Shown: positions 33,404 to 41,750 of the stretch, piece after piece
How positions within the stretch are numbered: the stretch's first letter is position 1
How the letters are laid out: each line of letters opens with the position of its first letter
Source of the DNA: Fibrisoma limi BUZ 3
Lineage (GTDB): Bacteria > Bacteroidota > Bacteroidia > Cytophagales > Spirosomataceae
Direction of reading: 5' to 3'
Assembly (NCBI RefSeq): GCF_000296815.2
Contig: NZ_CAIT01000004.1
Coordinates: 62,001-126,000 of the forward strand
Length of the DNA stretch: 64,000 nucleotides
Notes under the pieces: generated by a model
Databases searched by the model: none
Told to the model about the DNA's origin: nothing
Seen by the model: only the letters and a program-made list of their open reading frames with translations
Made by a program: the position numbers and the translations under genes

Positions 33404-34249
33404 GCCAATAATGCCGTCATCGCCCTGCATACTGCCGACGTTGACCCGCTGCATCTGGGTTATATTCTCCAGTTTTCCGTCACCGAAGCGATCGAAGTAG
33501 CTGTCAACCAGATTTGGCTGATTCAGATACGTAGCGGAATTATGGTAGAAGGTTTGATGCAATCCTAACGGCTCCAGGATGCTTTGTTGAATCAAACGGG
33601 CATGATCGCCATGCACCTGATCGGCGATTAGGGCCAGCAGCAGATAGTTGGTGTTGGAGTAACGCGAGTAGCTACCCGGTTTAAAAAGCAATGGTTTCTT
33701 CTCAACGTAGGATAATAACTCCTCACGGGTGAAAGGCTTCAAGGGGTTTTGTAAGAGTGATGCCACGAAACTGGCGTCGTCGGTATAATCGGCAATGCCC
33801 GAGGTGTGGTTCAACAGCATCCGGACCGTAATCCTGTCGGCATCTGTGATGTTAGCCCTCACTCCTGGCGATAAATACCGGCTGATCGGAGCGTTAAGCT
33901 CAATCGTACCGCCCTCCACCAGTTTAAGTATCGCTGCGGCCGTATAGGTTTTGGCGACGCTTTGTCCGTACTGCAAGTGACAGACCTGCATGGGTGTTTT
34001 CGTTTCGATATTGGCGTAGCCCGATGCACCCGCCCAGTAACCTTCCTGCGCGCTGTAGACGGCTACGGCCACTCCGGGAATACCCTCTTTGGTGTAGCGG
34101 TCGAGCAGTTGCTGCACCGGCTGCCCTTTCGAATAATTCGTGTTTAATGGCGTAGCTTCCTGACAGGTAGCCGTCGCTACGTTCTGGTCAATAGGGTCAC
34201 AGGCCAGCGCAAAGGCCAGCAAGGCCCCCAGTAAGAGGAGTGATTTCAT
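33077..34249 (-). CDS. Beta-lactamase-fold serine hydrolase, lipoprotein
   Basis: 390 residues from the ATG at 34249 (MKSLLLLGALLAFALACDPI), chosen because this gives a signal peptide with lipobox LAC (Cys17); the longer frame adds 50 residues without support. Serine penicillin-recognising motifs: SVAK (Ser97, Lys100) in QYGQSVAKTYTAAAI, YSN (197-199) and HGG in GYGHGGAGIG near the C-terminus. This is the class C beta-lactamase / D-alanyl-D-alanine carboxypeptidase family (Pfam Beta-lactamase). Most relatives are peptidases or esterases, not resistance enzymes. It is third in a tight minus-strand operon with an outer-membrane protein and a LytTR regulator. Confidence 0.88.
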   Translation of the reverse strand: MKSLLLLGALLAFALACDPIDQNVATATCQEATPLNTNYSKGQPVQQLLDRYTKEGIPGVAVAVYSAQEGYWAGASGYANIETKTPMQVCHLQYGQSVAKTYTAAAILKLVEGGTIELNAPISRYLSPGVRANITDADRITVRMLLNHTSGIADYTDDASFVASLLQNPLKPFTREELLSYVEKKPLLFKPGSYSRYSNTNYLLLALIADQVHGDHARLIQQSILEPLGLHQTFYHNSATYLNQPNLVDSYFDRFGDGKLENITQMQRVNVGSMQGDDGIIGSPTDYVKFLRGLNEGKVVSAQSLTEMTSWINDKDDQPAYGMGLEYVNYSGQVGYGHGGAGIGAGCGLYYFPAKQLYVFIGINLGVLTSGPYVEKAGKLSDELVELLLK

Positions 34250-34262
34250 GATGGATGTTCGA

Positions 34263-34865
34263 TTAGTAGTTGAAGCGAATACGTGCCCCGGCCTGCAGCA
34301 GTTGGTTAGGCACCACGGGAACAGATGGGTTATAACCCGCCAGAGCAAAGAACTGATAGCCGACAAACGGAGATACCAGCGAGTTTTCGTTGTAACCAAT
34401 GGATAGACCCAGCGGTACCATCAGCAGGCCTTTACCGCTTCGGCCAGTTGTCTGCCACTGACCCTCTTTCAGCGTTAGGGTAGTGTTGGGGTGAACTGTA
34501 TAGTTCCAGCCTACGCCTGCTTTCAAGTCTGCATAAACCCGCCCGAAGTGAGGTCGGTAACCGGCCTGAGTGAAGATGAATAGTCCGTCACCCGCGTACC
34601 GGTTGCGGTAGTAGCCAGCCTGAAACGATTGGATTAGATTCCCCCGCTGGTTGTAGCGGTAGTCGGTGCCCAGCGCCAGACCGACGTTTGAGAATGCAGC
34701 TTTTACATCCTGAAACGGCAAGGCCAGCGAATGAAACTGCACGCTCACCATAAGTGGCCAGTTCGTATGCCCCGACTGAATGGGCTCTTTTGATAAGGTT
34801 TGCCCATGGCCCACCGACGTACTCAGCGCGGCCAGCCAGCTAAAAATCAATACTGTCTTCTTCAT
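34263..34865 (-). CDS. Outer-membrane beta-barrel protein, unknown
   Basis: 200 residues from the ATG at 34865 (MKKTVLIFSWLAALSTSVGHGQ). The mature part alternates aromatic and polar residues (FQAGYYRNRYAGDGLFIFTQAGYRPHFGRVYADLKAGVGWNY) and ends ARIRFNY, as barrel proteins do. No known domain beyond that. It lies 13 bases upstream of the serine hydrolase gene and 43 bases after the LytTR gene, in one operon, so the three probably act in one envelope process. Confidence 0.75.
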   Translation of the reverse strand: MKKTVLIFSWLAALSTSVGHGQTLSKEPIQSGHTNWPLMVSVQFHSLALPFQDVKAAFSNVGLALGTDYRYNQRGNLIQSFQAGYYRNRYAGDGLFIFTQAGYRPHFGRVYADLKAGVGWNYTVHPNTTLTLKEGQWQTTGRSGKGLLMVPLGLSIGYNENSLVSPFVGYQFFALAGYNPSVPVVPNQLLQAGARIRFNY

Positions 34866-34908
34866 GTTGTTTTCCTGTTTGCCCGCAAAGGAAGAAGACA
34901 GCAAGGCC

Positions 34909-35790
34909 TTAGTGAAGCGCCGACAGCGGTTTTTCGGTGAGTTGTCGTGAAATAACCGCTGAAGTGTCGGTGCTGTCGTCGGGCGAAAACCACTTTTTGA
35001 ACGCTACGGCTTTGGTGCGGCTAACCGCTACCTGATCCGCCAGGGCCGATCCGGTGTTCAAACGAACGCTGAGCTTGCCGTTTTCGAGTCGGGCAAAGCC
35101 GCTGATGCTCTGGCGATGCAGCAGGTACTGCCGGTTGAGTCGGAAGAACGACTGAGCCGGCAGTGCTTCCTCTAACTTATCCAGCGACTGATCGAGCACG
35201 TACCGCTTGGCCTGATCCGTAATCAGAATCGTGTACGCATCCTCTACGCAGAAACCAGCCATCTGCTCATACAGCACCAGCAGGCTTTGCCTGCCTGACC
35301 GAACAACCAGCCCCGGCTGCGGCTGACTGGCCACTGATAGCGGGGGGGCGTCCGGCTGACTCTCCTCAATTTGCTGTAGTTTGTAGTAGAAATACGCGCC
35401 AATATAGATGCCGTTGACGACCAGGATCCAGATGGAGATGATGAAGATGTCGTGGGTGTAGAAACGGCGGGGTACAGGTTTGTCGGTGGCGATGGCGTTA
35501 ACCAACTCAGTGAGGGCGATGATGATGCCGATGCCAACCCCGACCGTCAGTGTGCATTGCAGCCCTACCCGCTTCCCAAGACTGCGCTCGTAGGGGAAGG
35601 GGCCATCCAGGTAGCGAATGATGGCACGAAACACCCACCAGGCCGCGTAGCCTTCTACCGTATCGATCACAAACGTCAGCGGCAGCAGCCAGCCGGGGGG
35701 GAAATGCGTGTACGTCAGGTAATACGTAACGACGTTGATACATGGTATGAGTATCAGAAACAGCCGGCGGTCGTGGAAAGCCTTCGTCAT
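34909..35790 (-). CDS. Membrane-bound LytTR-family transcription regulator
   Basis: 293 residues from the ATG at 35790 (MTKAFHDRRLFLILIPCINVVTYYLTY); a longer frame lacks support. Four hydrophobic segments fill the first 150 residues, followed by a short linker and a C-terminal LytTR DNA-binding domain (LYEQMAGFCVEDAYTILITDQAKRYVLDQSLDKLEEAL, then FRLNRQYLLHRQSISGF). There is no histidine kinase or receiver domain. It likely senses a membrane or envelope signal and regulates its own operon directly while tethered to the membrane. First gene of the operon. Confidence 0.85.
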   Translation of the reverse strand: MTKAFHDRRLFLILIPCINVVTYYLTYTHFPPGWLLPLTFVIDTVEGYAAWWVFRAIIRYLDGPFPYERSLGKRVGLQCTLTVGVGIGIIIALTELVNAIATDKPVPRRFYTHDIFIISIWILVVNGIYIGAYFYYKLQQIEESQPDAPPLSVASQPQPGLVVRSGRQSLLVLYEQMAGFCVEDAYTILITDQAKRYVLDQSLDKLEEALPAQSFFRLNRQYLLHRQSISGFARLENGKLSVRLNTGSALADQVAVSRTKAVAFKKWFSPDDSTDTSAVISRQLTEKPLSALH

Positions 35791-36082
35791 AGGTAGTGGC
35801 AGAGAACGGTACGGCAAAGTTGGGTGCTTTACGGCTCCGACCGACCAAAAATTGTATGAGAGGCTCTTCCGGACCCGTAATGGTACGTTAATCCGGAGGT
35901 CAGGCCGACACGTCATAATTCACACAGCAAACCTGCTGCATTTACCCCGATGCCGTTTATGTAGGCAGGAAGTACGTATTTTATTTCCTGGTTGTTTACG
36001 TTTTTTTAGACCGCATGTAGTTTTTGGGCCTTGGCGGCTACTAACTGGTAGGTTGCAGTACAAACCCCTAACGATCTGAACG
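35791..36082. promoter_or_regulatory. Divergent control region between the LytTR operon and the sigma gene
   Basis: 292 bases with no gene. For the plus strand, TTG at 35992-35994 and a TAGTTTTTG box at 36018-36026 resemble a promoter with long spacing (23 bases). Two 9-10 bp LytTR-type direct repeats were looked for and not clearly found. Confidence 0.35.
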
Positions 36083-36601
36083 ATGGCCAACCAGTTTGAA
36101 AAACCATTTCTTGACGAGGTTAATGCCCACATAGGCATAGCCCATAAGGTTTGCCGGATGTACTGTCAAGATCCTGACGAGCGGGCCGATTTGCTACAAG
36201 AGATGCTGTATCAGCTTTGGAAAGCATACCCCGGTTTTGGTGGCCGCTCCAGCTTCACTACCTGGATGTACCGGGTCTGCCTGAATACGGCGCTGACCTG
36301 GTTTCGGAAATCTACCCGCAAAAACTGGGAAAGCCTTTCGCTCAGTCACCAGCAGATCCCTGAGCCACCTACTGGCCCCGAAGAAGAGCAACGTCAGGCA
36401 CTTTTTCAGGCGATCGCCACTTTGTCGCCTTTAAATAAAGCCATTGTGCTCTTGTACCTGGATGAGGTAAGCTACGAGGAGATTGCCAGCATTACCGGCC
36501 TGACAAAATCCAATGTAAGCGTACGGTTAGTACGAATCAAAAAAGAGCTGGAATCACAACTGAAAAAACAAGCAAACTCTCCTGACAATGTCAACTCTTG
36601 A
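36083..36601 (+). CDS. ECF-family RNA polymerase sigma factor
   Basis: 172 residues with the two-domain ECF layout. Region 2 has DERADLLQEMLYQLWKAYPGF and SSFTTWMYRVCLNTAL; region 4 has LSPLNKAIVLLYLDEVSYEEIASITGLTKSNVSVRLVRIKKEL, a helix-turn-helix. It directs RNA polymerase to a small regulon. It overlaps the next gene by 14 bases, the usual arrangement for a sigma and its membrane partner. The class appears to be a Bacteroidota-specific ECF group. Confidence 0.92.
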   Translation: MANQFEKPFLDEVNAHIGIAHKVCRMYCQDPDERADLLQEMLYQLWKAYPGFGGRSSFTTWMYRVCLNTALTWFRKSTRKNWESLSLSHQQIPEPPTGPEEEQRQALFQAIATLSPLNKAIVLLYLDEVSYEEIASITGLTKSNVSVRLVRIKKELESQLKKQANSPDNVNS

Positions 36602-37211
36602 GCAATTGAAAAAACACTGGGAACAAGCCAACATGGCGCCCTCTGCTGTTGGAGAGGCATCGATCGACGAAGCCTCCCTCCGCAAAATCGTTACGACCAG
36701 AGTACGTAAGCATACGAAAGCAAGCTTTAACTACTTCTGGGCTTCCTTTACCCTGCAACTACTGGTCTATGCGTTGTTAAGCCACGTTATGATAAAATAC
36801 TGGCCACAAACGGAGGTTCGCCTGCTGAGCCTGTTGGGCATCCTGCTATACATTCCTTTTACCATCGTACTGATGAACAAATTTAAGCGGGTCGCCAGGG
36901 GGCAGCTTAAGGGAAATCTGCCAGCCTCGGTCCACGACTACCTGTCGGAGCAATACCAGTTGCTGAACAGCTTTTTTAGCTTCAAGAAACGGTACGAGCT
37001 GATGCTCATTCCGATCAGCGCGGCCATAGGTGTTATTCTGGTCTTTATGTTGTATGTACCGGGAGGGGTGCAGGCCTATCCGCAAGGTGCGCTTATAACC
37101 TACGCCATTACGTTAGTATCCTGCTACGGCGCTATTCGTGCTGAAAACAGGAAAAGCTTTATCCTGCCGCTTCAGCAACTCAAGGCTCTGTTACGCGAGT
37201 ATCAGGAGTGA
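36588..37211 (+). CDS. Four-helix membrane protein, likely partner of the ECF sigma factor
   Basis: 207 residues. A soluble N-terminus of about 45 residues (STLEQLKKHWEQANMAP) precedes two membrane hairpins: FTLQLLVYALLSHVMI with LLSLLGILLYIPFTIVL, and LMLIPISAAIGVILVFMLYV with ALITYAITLVSCYGA. No zinc-binding HxxxCxxC anti-sigma motif is seen. The 14-base overlap with the sigma gene strongly suggests translational coupling. An anti-sigma role, with the N-terminal segment holding the sigma factor, is inferred from position only. Confidence 0.75.
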   Translation: MSTLEQLKKHWEQANMAPSAVGEASIDEASLRKIVTTRVRKHTKASFNYFWASFTLQLLVYALLSHVMIKYWPQTEVRLLSLLGILLYIPFTIVLMNKFKRVARGQLKGNLPASVHDYLSEQYQLLNSFFSFKKRYELMLIPISAAIGVILVFMLYVPGGVQAYPQGALITYAITLVSCYGAIRAENRKSFILPLQQLKALLREYQE

Positions 37212-37518
37212 AACGGATGGCAAGAGTGTTAAACGTATCGGTAAAAACAGCATGGGGTATCAAGTAATAACTCCTCCCTCTGCACTCCAACGCCACGTGC
37301 GATACTTCTGATTAAAACTCAGACCGGACGATCGCTACCGGCAACGTATGTCAGTGGCATTGATACGTAGCTTTCTCAATTGTCAGTCCGTCCCTATGAT
37401 TGACAGTTCATACTGCCCCCGGCGCAGTTAGTTCCGGTTTAGCTTTGCCGGGGGGAGCAGGTGGTTCAACTTTGTGCCTGTTAGTTGTCCGTCATCAAAC
37501 CAACAGGTACAATCGGTT
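37212..37518. other. 307-base intergenic stretch, little content seen
   Basis: No ORF of interest. A TAGCTTTG -7-like box at 37440-37447 lies 72 bases before the collagen-like gene start, without a -33 element. ATTGTCAG and TTGACAGTT segments form a weak dyad near 37380-37408. Confidence 0.4.
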
Positions 37519-38172
37519 ATGAAAACCACCACCTTCCTCCAACAGCTTTCTACTGCTAAATTATTTGTATTCAGCCTGCTGGTGTGCCTGACCGCATGCC
37601 AGCAGGAAACGGTTCCGGGGCCACAGGGGCCAACGGGCCAGACAGGTGCCCAGGGTCCCAAGGGCGATCCGGGTCAGCAGGGCCCTAAGGGGGATCCGGG
37701 TACCGTCAACGCCTGGAGCTACGTGTACAAGGGCCAACGGTTTGGCGTCTGTTGCGACCCGGAGTATAACAGCCTTACGAAAATCTACACAACGTACGGG
37801 TATTTGTCGCTAACGCCGGAGAAGTACGCCGAAATCGCAGAGCAGGGCGCGGTGCTAGTATATCTGCGCGACGCGGTTAATAGCTGGACGCTGAATTCGG
37901 TGCGCTTCAATATCCTCGGTTCCGTTCCTACCGAGCCCGGCAGCGTGATCGAAACCACGGCGCAACTGCTACCCGATAAGGTTCGACTCGCGGCTAAATT
38001 AACGGGTCCGTACAAGTCAAATCAATCGCTGCTGAACTACCGGGCAGACGTTAAAATTATTCTGATCGCACCGACCAACACCGCGGCCATCACCCTGCGG
38101 AACGCGCCCGTAGACTGGCAGGATAGCCAGGCCGTCGAAGCGTATTTTCACGCCAACGCCACTCAGCCATGA
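37519..38172 (+). CDS. Lipoprotein with collagen-like Gly-X-Y repeat
   Basis: 217 residues from the ATG at 37519 (MKTTTFLQQLSTAKLFVFSLLVCLTAC). The lipobox CLTAC gives a lipidated N-terminus. A short Gly-X-Y collagen repeat follows (about 10 triplets, GPQGPTGQTGAQGPKGDPG then GQQGPKGDPG), then a globular domain of about 145 residues beginning VNAWSYVYKGQRFGVCC. Proteins of this form are common in Bacteroidota outer membranes; the collagen stalk can trimerise and present the head at the surface. The head has no recognised fold from sequence. Confidence 0.85.
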   Translation: MKTTTFLQQLSTAKLFVFSLLVCLTACQQETVPGPQGPTGQTGAQGPKGDPGQQGPKGDPGTVNAWSYVYKGQRFGVCCDPEYNSLTKIYTTYGYLSLTPEKYAEIAEQGAVLVYLRDAVNSWTLNSVRFNILGSVPTEPGSVIETTAQLLPDKVRLAAKLTGPYKSNQSLLNYRADVKIILIAPTNTAAITLRNAPVDWQDSQAVEAYFHANATQP

Positions 38173-38323
38173 TGTAATGTGAATAATGGATGGCAGACAG
38201 CAGACATCCTTCACGCTTTTCGGCGCAGTTTAACAAGAGCGTAGCCAATCAGAGAAAGCCCAGTGAGCGATTCCAGGAGCAAAATAGGGTAAGAGTCGGC
38301 TGCCTTACTTACAATACCGGGAA

Positions 38324-38935
38324 TCAGTCTTTCAACGTTACGTCTTCCAACGGAATGCGAAATAGACCGTCGCGGAAGCGGGCTACAGATGGCAGGCTGT
38401 TGAGTCGGCGGCCGACTTGATTCAGGTTCTCATCGAGATCAAACGAAAACCGCCCTTCGATGACATTCGACTGGCGATCATACCGCGTGATACGGACCCA
38501 GCCATGCCGACGCCCTCCGAATCGGTAGTTCTTTACAACGCCACCGCCGTTAATCAACAGCCAGTAGTTTGTACGCTCATCGTCAACGACCCGCCGTTTG
38601 TCGAGTTTGCTCAGCTTGAATTTCCCTTTTCTCAACGGAATGGTATAGAGGTGAAGGCGCTGGGTTGGAACGCAGTCACCGTTGCAGCCTGTGACGATTG
38701 GTGACCGATTAGCAGACGTATTGCCTGGATAACCAAGATCGGTTGTTATCTGCAGGTTAAACTGCCTAACCGACGTTGGAGCTTCACTCCGTTTGACTAA
38801 CCGGAGTGCTTTACCGGTTGCAAACCAGGTAGAGTCACTGAGCATACCGACTACGTTGTGCCGGCTATCTGCCGGGAGGGTGGGTTGTCTCGCACACCCC
38901 GTGCAGAGTAGCAAAAGAGCCACGATCGTTCTCAT
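38324..38935 (-). CDS. Lipoprotein, unknown function
   Basis: 203 residues from the ATG at 38935; MRTIVALLLLCTGCARQ is a lipoprotein signal with lipobox CTGC, and the longer in-frame start is rejected. The mature protein has a Cys pair (VTGCNGDCVPTQRLHLYTIPL) and a beta-rich end (HGWVRITRYDRQSNVIEGRFSFDLDENL) like many periplasmic ligand-binding folds. No homolog can be named. It stands alone between genes on the other strand. Confidence 0.72.
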   Translation of the reverse strand: MRTIVALLLLCTGCARQPTLPADSRHNVVGMLSDSTWFATGKALRLVKRSEAPTSVRQFNLQITTDLGYPGNTSANRSPIVTGCNGDCVPTQRLHLYTIPLRKGKFKLSKLDKRRVVDDERTNYWLLINGGGVVKNYRFGGRRHGWVRITRYDRQSNVIEGRFSFDLDENLNQVGRRLNSLPSVARFRDGLFRIPLEDVTLKD

Positions 38936-39142
38936 TTTCTCTAACCTATTTTGAATTCCCTGACAAACACAATTGAGGTTTATAACTGAATGTTGAAGTA
39001 GCAAGCGATTATTCTCCCCAATGTAGTACAAAAATTACTTTAGCCCGTCCGACGAGAGTATGGAGAGTCACTAGTTCGTTTGCCGGTGTGGGAGGCCAGT
39101 CTAAAGTTTGGGCTACTCGACAGAACTACGGTACTTAGGCCG

Positions 39143-39150
39143 TATCTTTG
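39143..39150 (+). promoter_or_regulatory. Candidate -7 box for the M20 peptidase gene (TATCTTTG)
   Basis: TATCTTTG matches TAnnTTTG, 20 bases before the ATG at 39170. This placement makes the upstream in-frame start at 39080 impossible and fixes the shorter protein. Confidence 0.55.
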
Positions 39151-39169
39151 GGGGGCCAACACTCGTTTT

Positions 39170-40255
39170 ATGTCCCAACCTACAACCAGTACGGTTCAAC
39201 AGAAAACGCTTACCGCCGATGCGGTTTCGTTACTTAAACGCCTGATCGCTACGCCGTCGTTCAGCCGGGAAGAGGCCCAGACGGCCACTCTGATCAATGA
39301 CTTCTTTGTTCATCATCAGATTCCGGTTCAACGCCTGAAAAATAACCTATGGGCGTATAACCGCTATTTCGACCCGGCTAAACCGACGCTGCTGCTCAAC
39401 TCGCATCACGACACGGTGAAGCCTAATAAATCATGGACACTCGACCCTTTTGAGCCCCTGGAGCGTGACGGCAAGCTGTACGGCCTGGGCTCCAACGACG
39501 CCGGTGGATGTCTGGTCTCCCTGCTGGCGACTTTCTGCTACTTCTACGACCGGCCCGACATGGCCTACAACATCGTGATGGCCGCTACCGCCGAGGAAGA
39601 AATTTCCGGTCGCGATGGATTGGAAATTGTTGCGCCCGAACTGCCGCCAATCAGTTTCGCCATCGTGGGCGAGCCGACCGAAATGCAACTGGCCATAGCC
39701 GAAAAGGGCCTGCTGGTGATTGATTGCACTGCCCACGGCCGGAGTGGTCATGCCGCCCGCGATGAAGGCGATAACGCCATCTACCGCGCCATTCGGGACA
39801 TCAACTGGCTGACAACGTACCAGTTCCCGAAGGTTTCGCCGACGCTGGGGCCGATCAAAATGTCGGTGACGATCATCAATGCCGGTACGCAGCATAACGT
39901 CGTGCCGGACGCCTGTACCTTTACCGTCGATGTACGCGTGACAGAGCAGTACACGCTGGAAGACGTAATTGACACGATCCGGAATCATATCGAATCCGAG
40001 GTCAAGCCGCGCTCCATCCGGCTGAAGCCGTCGAGCATCCCGGCCGACCACCCGATTGTGCGGGCGGGGCTGGCGTTGGGTCGGCATACCTACGGCTCAC
40101 CGACCACCTCCGATCAGGCCCTGCTCGACTGCCCGTCGCTTAAGTGTGGACCGGGACACTCAGGCCGGTCGCACTCGGCCGACGAGTTTATCTACCTCCA
40201 CGAAATCGAAGCGGGAATCGATGGATACATCCGGATGCTGGAACAAGTGCTTTGA
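39170..40255 (+). CDS. argE: M20 family peptidase, ArgE-type N-acetylornithine deacetylase
   Basis: 361 residues from the ATG at 39170. Motifs: SHHDTVKPN (first metal His and catalytic Asp), GLGSNDAGGCLVSLL (bridging Asp), ATAEEEISGRDG (catalytic and metal Glu), FAIVGEPTEM, and GPGHSGRSHSADEF with the last metal His. The dimerisation domain with GRSGHAAR follows. It should remove an acyl group from acetyl- or succinyl-ornithine in arginine synthesis; in Bacteroidota the M20 enzyme of this form is ArgE'. Exact acyl preference is not visible. No other arg genes are near. A -7 box fixes the start. Confidence 0.82.
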   Translation: MSQPTTSTVQQKTLTADAVSLLKRLIATPSFSREEAQTATLINDFFVHHQIPVQRLKNNLWAYNRYFDPAKPTLLLNSHHDTVKPNKSWTLDPFEPLERDGKLYGLGSNDAGGCLVSLLATFCYFYDRPDMAYNIVMAATAEEEISGRDGLEIVAPELPPISFAIVGEPTEMQLAIAEKGLLVIDCTAHGRSGHAARDEGDNAIYRAIRDINWLTTYQFPKVSPTLGPIKMSVTIINAGTQHNVVPDACTFTVDVRVTEQYTLEDVIDTIRNHIESEVKPRSIRLKPSSIPADHPIVRAGLALGRHTYGSPTTSDQALLDCPSLKCGPGHSGRSHSADEFIYLHEIEAGIDGYIRMLEQVL

Positions 40256-40292
40256 CAAACGCTGAACGTATCGCTCCTTTAGAAAATCGGGT

Positions 40293-40300
40293 TACTTTTG
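40293..40300 (+). promoter_or_regulatory. Candidate -7 box for the fucosidase gene (TACTTTTG)
   Basis: TACTTTTG matches TAnnTTTG and lies 37 bases before the GH29 gene ATG. No standard -33 TTG. Confidence 0.45.
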
Positions 40301-40336
40301 CTGAAACTATCTACTTACTGTAACTAAAAGGAAACT

Positions 40337-41686
40337 ATGATCAAGCAATTGTTGAGCGGTTTATTCAGTATTAATCTTCTGGCTGTTACCCTAGTTACCG
40401 CGCAACCAACCCCCACACCCCGTCAAATAGCCTGGCAGCAATCAGAAACTACTGCCTTTCTGCACTTTACCGTTAATACGTTCACCGATAAGGAATGGGG
40501 TGATGGAACAGAGACACCAGCGCAGTTTAACCCTACTAAACTTGACGCTAAGCAATGGATCAAATCGTTGAAGGAGGCCGGCTTTAAAACCGCTATCATT
40601 ACGGCCAAACACCACGACGGCTTCTGTTTGTGGCCCTCAGCCTATACCGAACATTCAGTTAAAAGTAGCCCCTGGCGCGACGGTAAGGGCGATGTTGTTC
40701 GGGAGGTGGCCGATGCCTGCCGCGAATTTGGGGTGAAATTCGGCTTTTATCTCTCCCCCTGGGACCGACACGATCCGCGCTACGGAACGGCCGAATACAA
40801 TGAACTTTATAAGAATCAGCTCCGCGAACTGCTGACTAACTACGGCGAAGTGGCCGAAGTGTGGTTCGACGGAGCCAAGGGCGAAAATGCCCGCGATATG
40901 GCCTACGATTTTGATGGATACTGGGCGCTGGTGCGCGAACTTCAGCCCAACGCAGTCATGTTTTCCGACGTAGGCCCGGATGTACGATGGGTCGGCAACG
41001 AAGCCGGTAACGCGGGCGAAACCTGCTGGTCAACCATCAATACTGACGGCATGGCCCCCGGAAAAGCCGATCCGAAATACCTGAACCAGGGCGATAAATA
41101 CGGCAAACACTGGATTCCGGCCGAAACCGACGTATCTATCCGTCCGGGCTGGTTCTATCACCCTGCCGAGGATACCAAAGTCCGGTCGGCTCAGGATCTG
41201 GTCAACCTGTACTATCAGTCGGTGGGGCGTAACAGTTTGCTTTTGCTGAACGTACCACCCAACCGCGACGGACTGCTGTCGGAGCCGGACGTAGCCAGCC
41301 TGCGCGAGTTCCGGAGTATCCTCGACGAAACGTTTAAGACAAACTTTGTTAGCGGAAGCCCCAGCCTGACCGACGATCAGTTGAAAACGTACGTTACGTT
41401 GTCGACCAACCAGCCCGTTGAGATTGATCTGGGTCGGGAACAGACGTTCGATCGAATTGCTATCCAGGAAAACATCCTGAACGGTCAGCGGATTGCGAAC
41501 GGGCAGATCGAGTACTGGACCAATGAAAGCTGGCAGCCCCTGAAGACCTTTACGACCGTGGGGTACAAGCGGTTACTGCGATTCGCCCCTGTGAAAAGCC
41601 GGAAAATCCGCCTGACTGTGCTGGACGCTACCGGCCCGGTTCAACTGGCTGAAGCGGGTGTGTACAAAGCCTCCCCGCGCGAATAG
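40337..41686 (+). CDS. GH29 alpha-L-fucosidase with C-terminal F5/8-type domain
   Basis: 449 residues. The signal peptide MIKQLLSGLFSINLLAVTLVTAQ directs export. GH29 barrel motifs are AKHHDGFCLWPS, KFGFYLSPWDRHD and the nucleophile Asp in EVWFDGAKGEN. A second domain (about residues 340-449, NQPVEIDLGREQTFDRIAIQE) has the discoidin/F5-8-type beta-sandwich start and may bind carbohydrate. It removes alpha-L-fucose from oligosaccharides in the periplasm. It is not in a polysaccharide utilisation locus here; the next gene is manA, which has its own start 65 bases later. Confidence 0.93.
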   Translation: MIKQLLSGLFSINLLAVTLVTAQPTPTPRQIAWQQSETTAFLHFTVNTFTDKEWGDGTETPAQFNPTKLDAKQWIKSLKEAGFKTAIITAKHHDGFCLWPSAYTEHSVKSSPWRDGKGDVVREVADACREFGVKFGFYLSPWDRHDPRYGTAEYNELYKNQLRELLTNYGEVAEVWFDGAKGENARDMAYDFDGYWALVRELQPNAVMFSDVGPDVRWVGNEAGNAGETCWSTINTDGMAPGKADPKYLNQGDKYGKHWIPAETDVSIRPGWFYHPAEDTKVRSAQDLVNLYYQSVGRNSLLLLNVPPNRDGLLSEPDVASLREFRSILDETFKTNFVSGSPSLTDDQLKTYVTLSTNQPVEIDLGREQTFDRIAIQENILNGQRIANGQIEYWTNESWQPLKTFTTVGYKRLLRFAPVKSRKIRLTVLDATGPVQLAEAGVYKASPRE

Positions 41687-41750
41687 CTCGTTAACAAAAC
41701 CAATACGCCATCAGTTAGCCAACCATCAACTCTTTCAATCAATCGTATTT

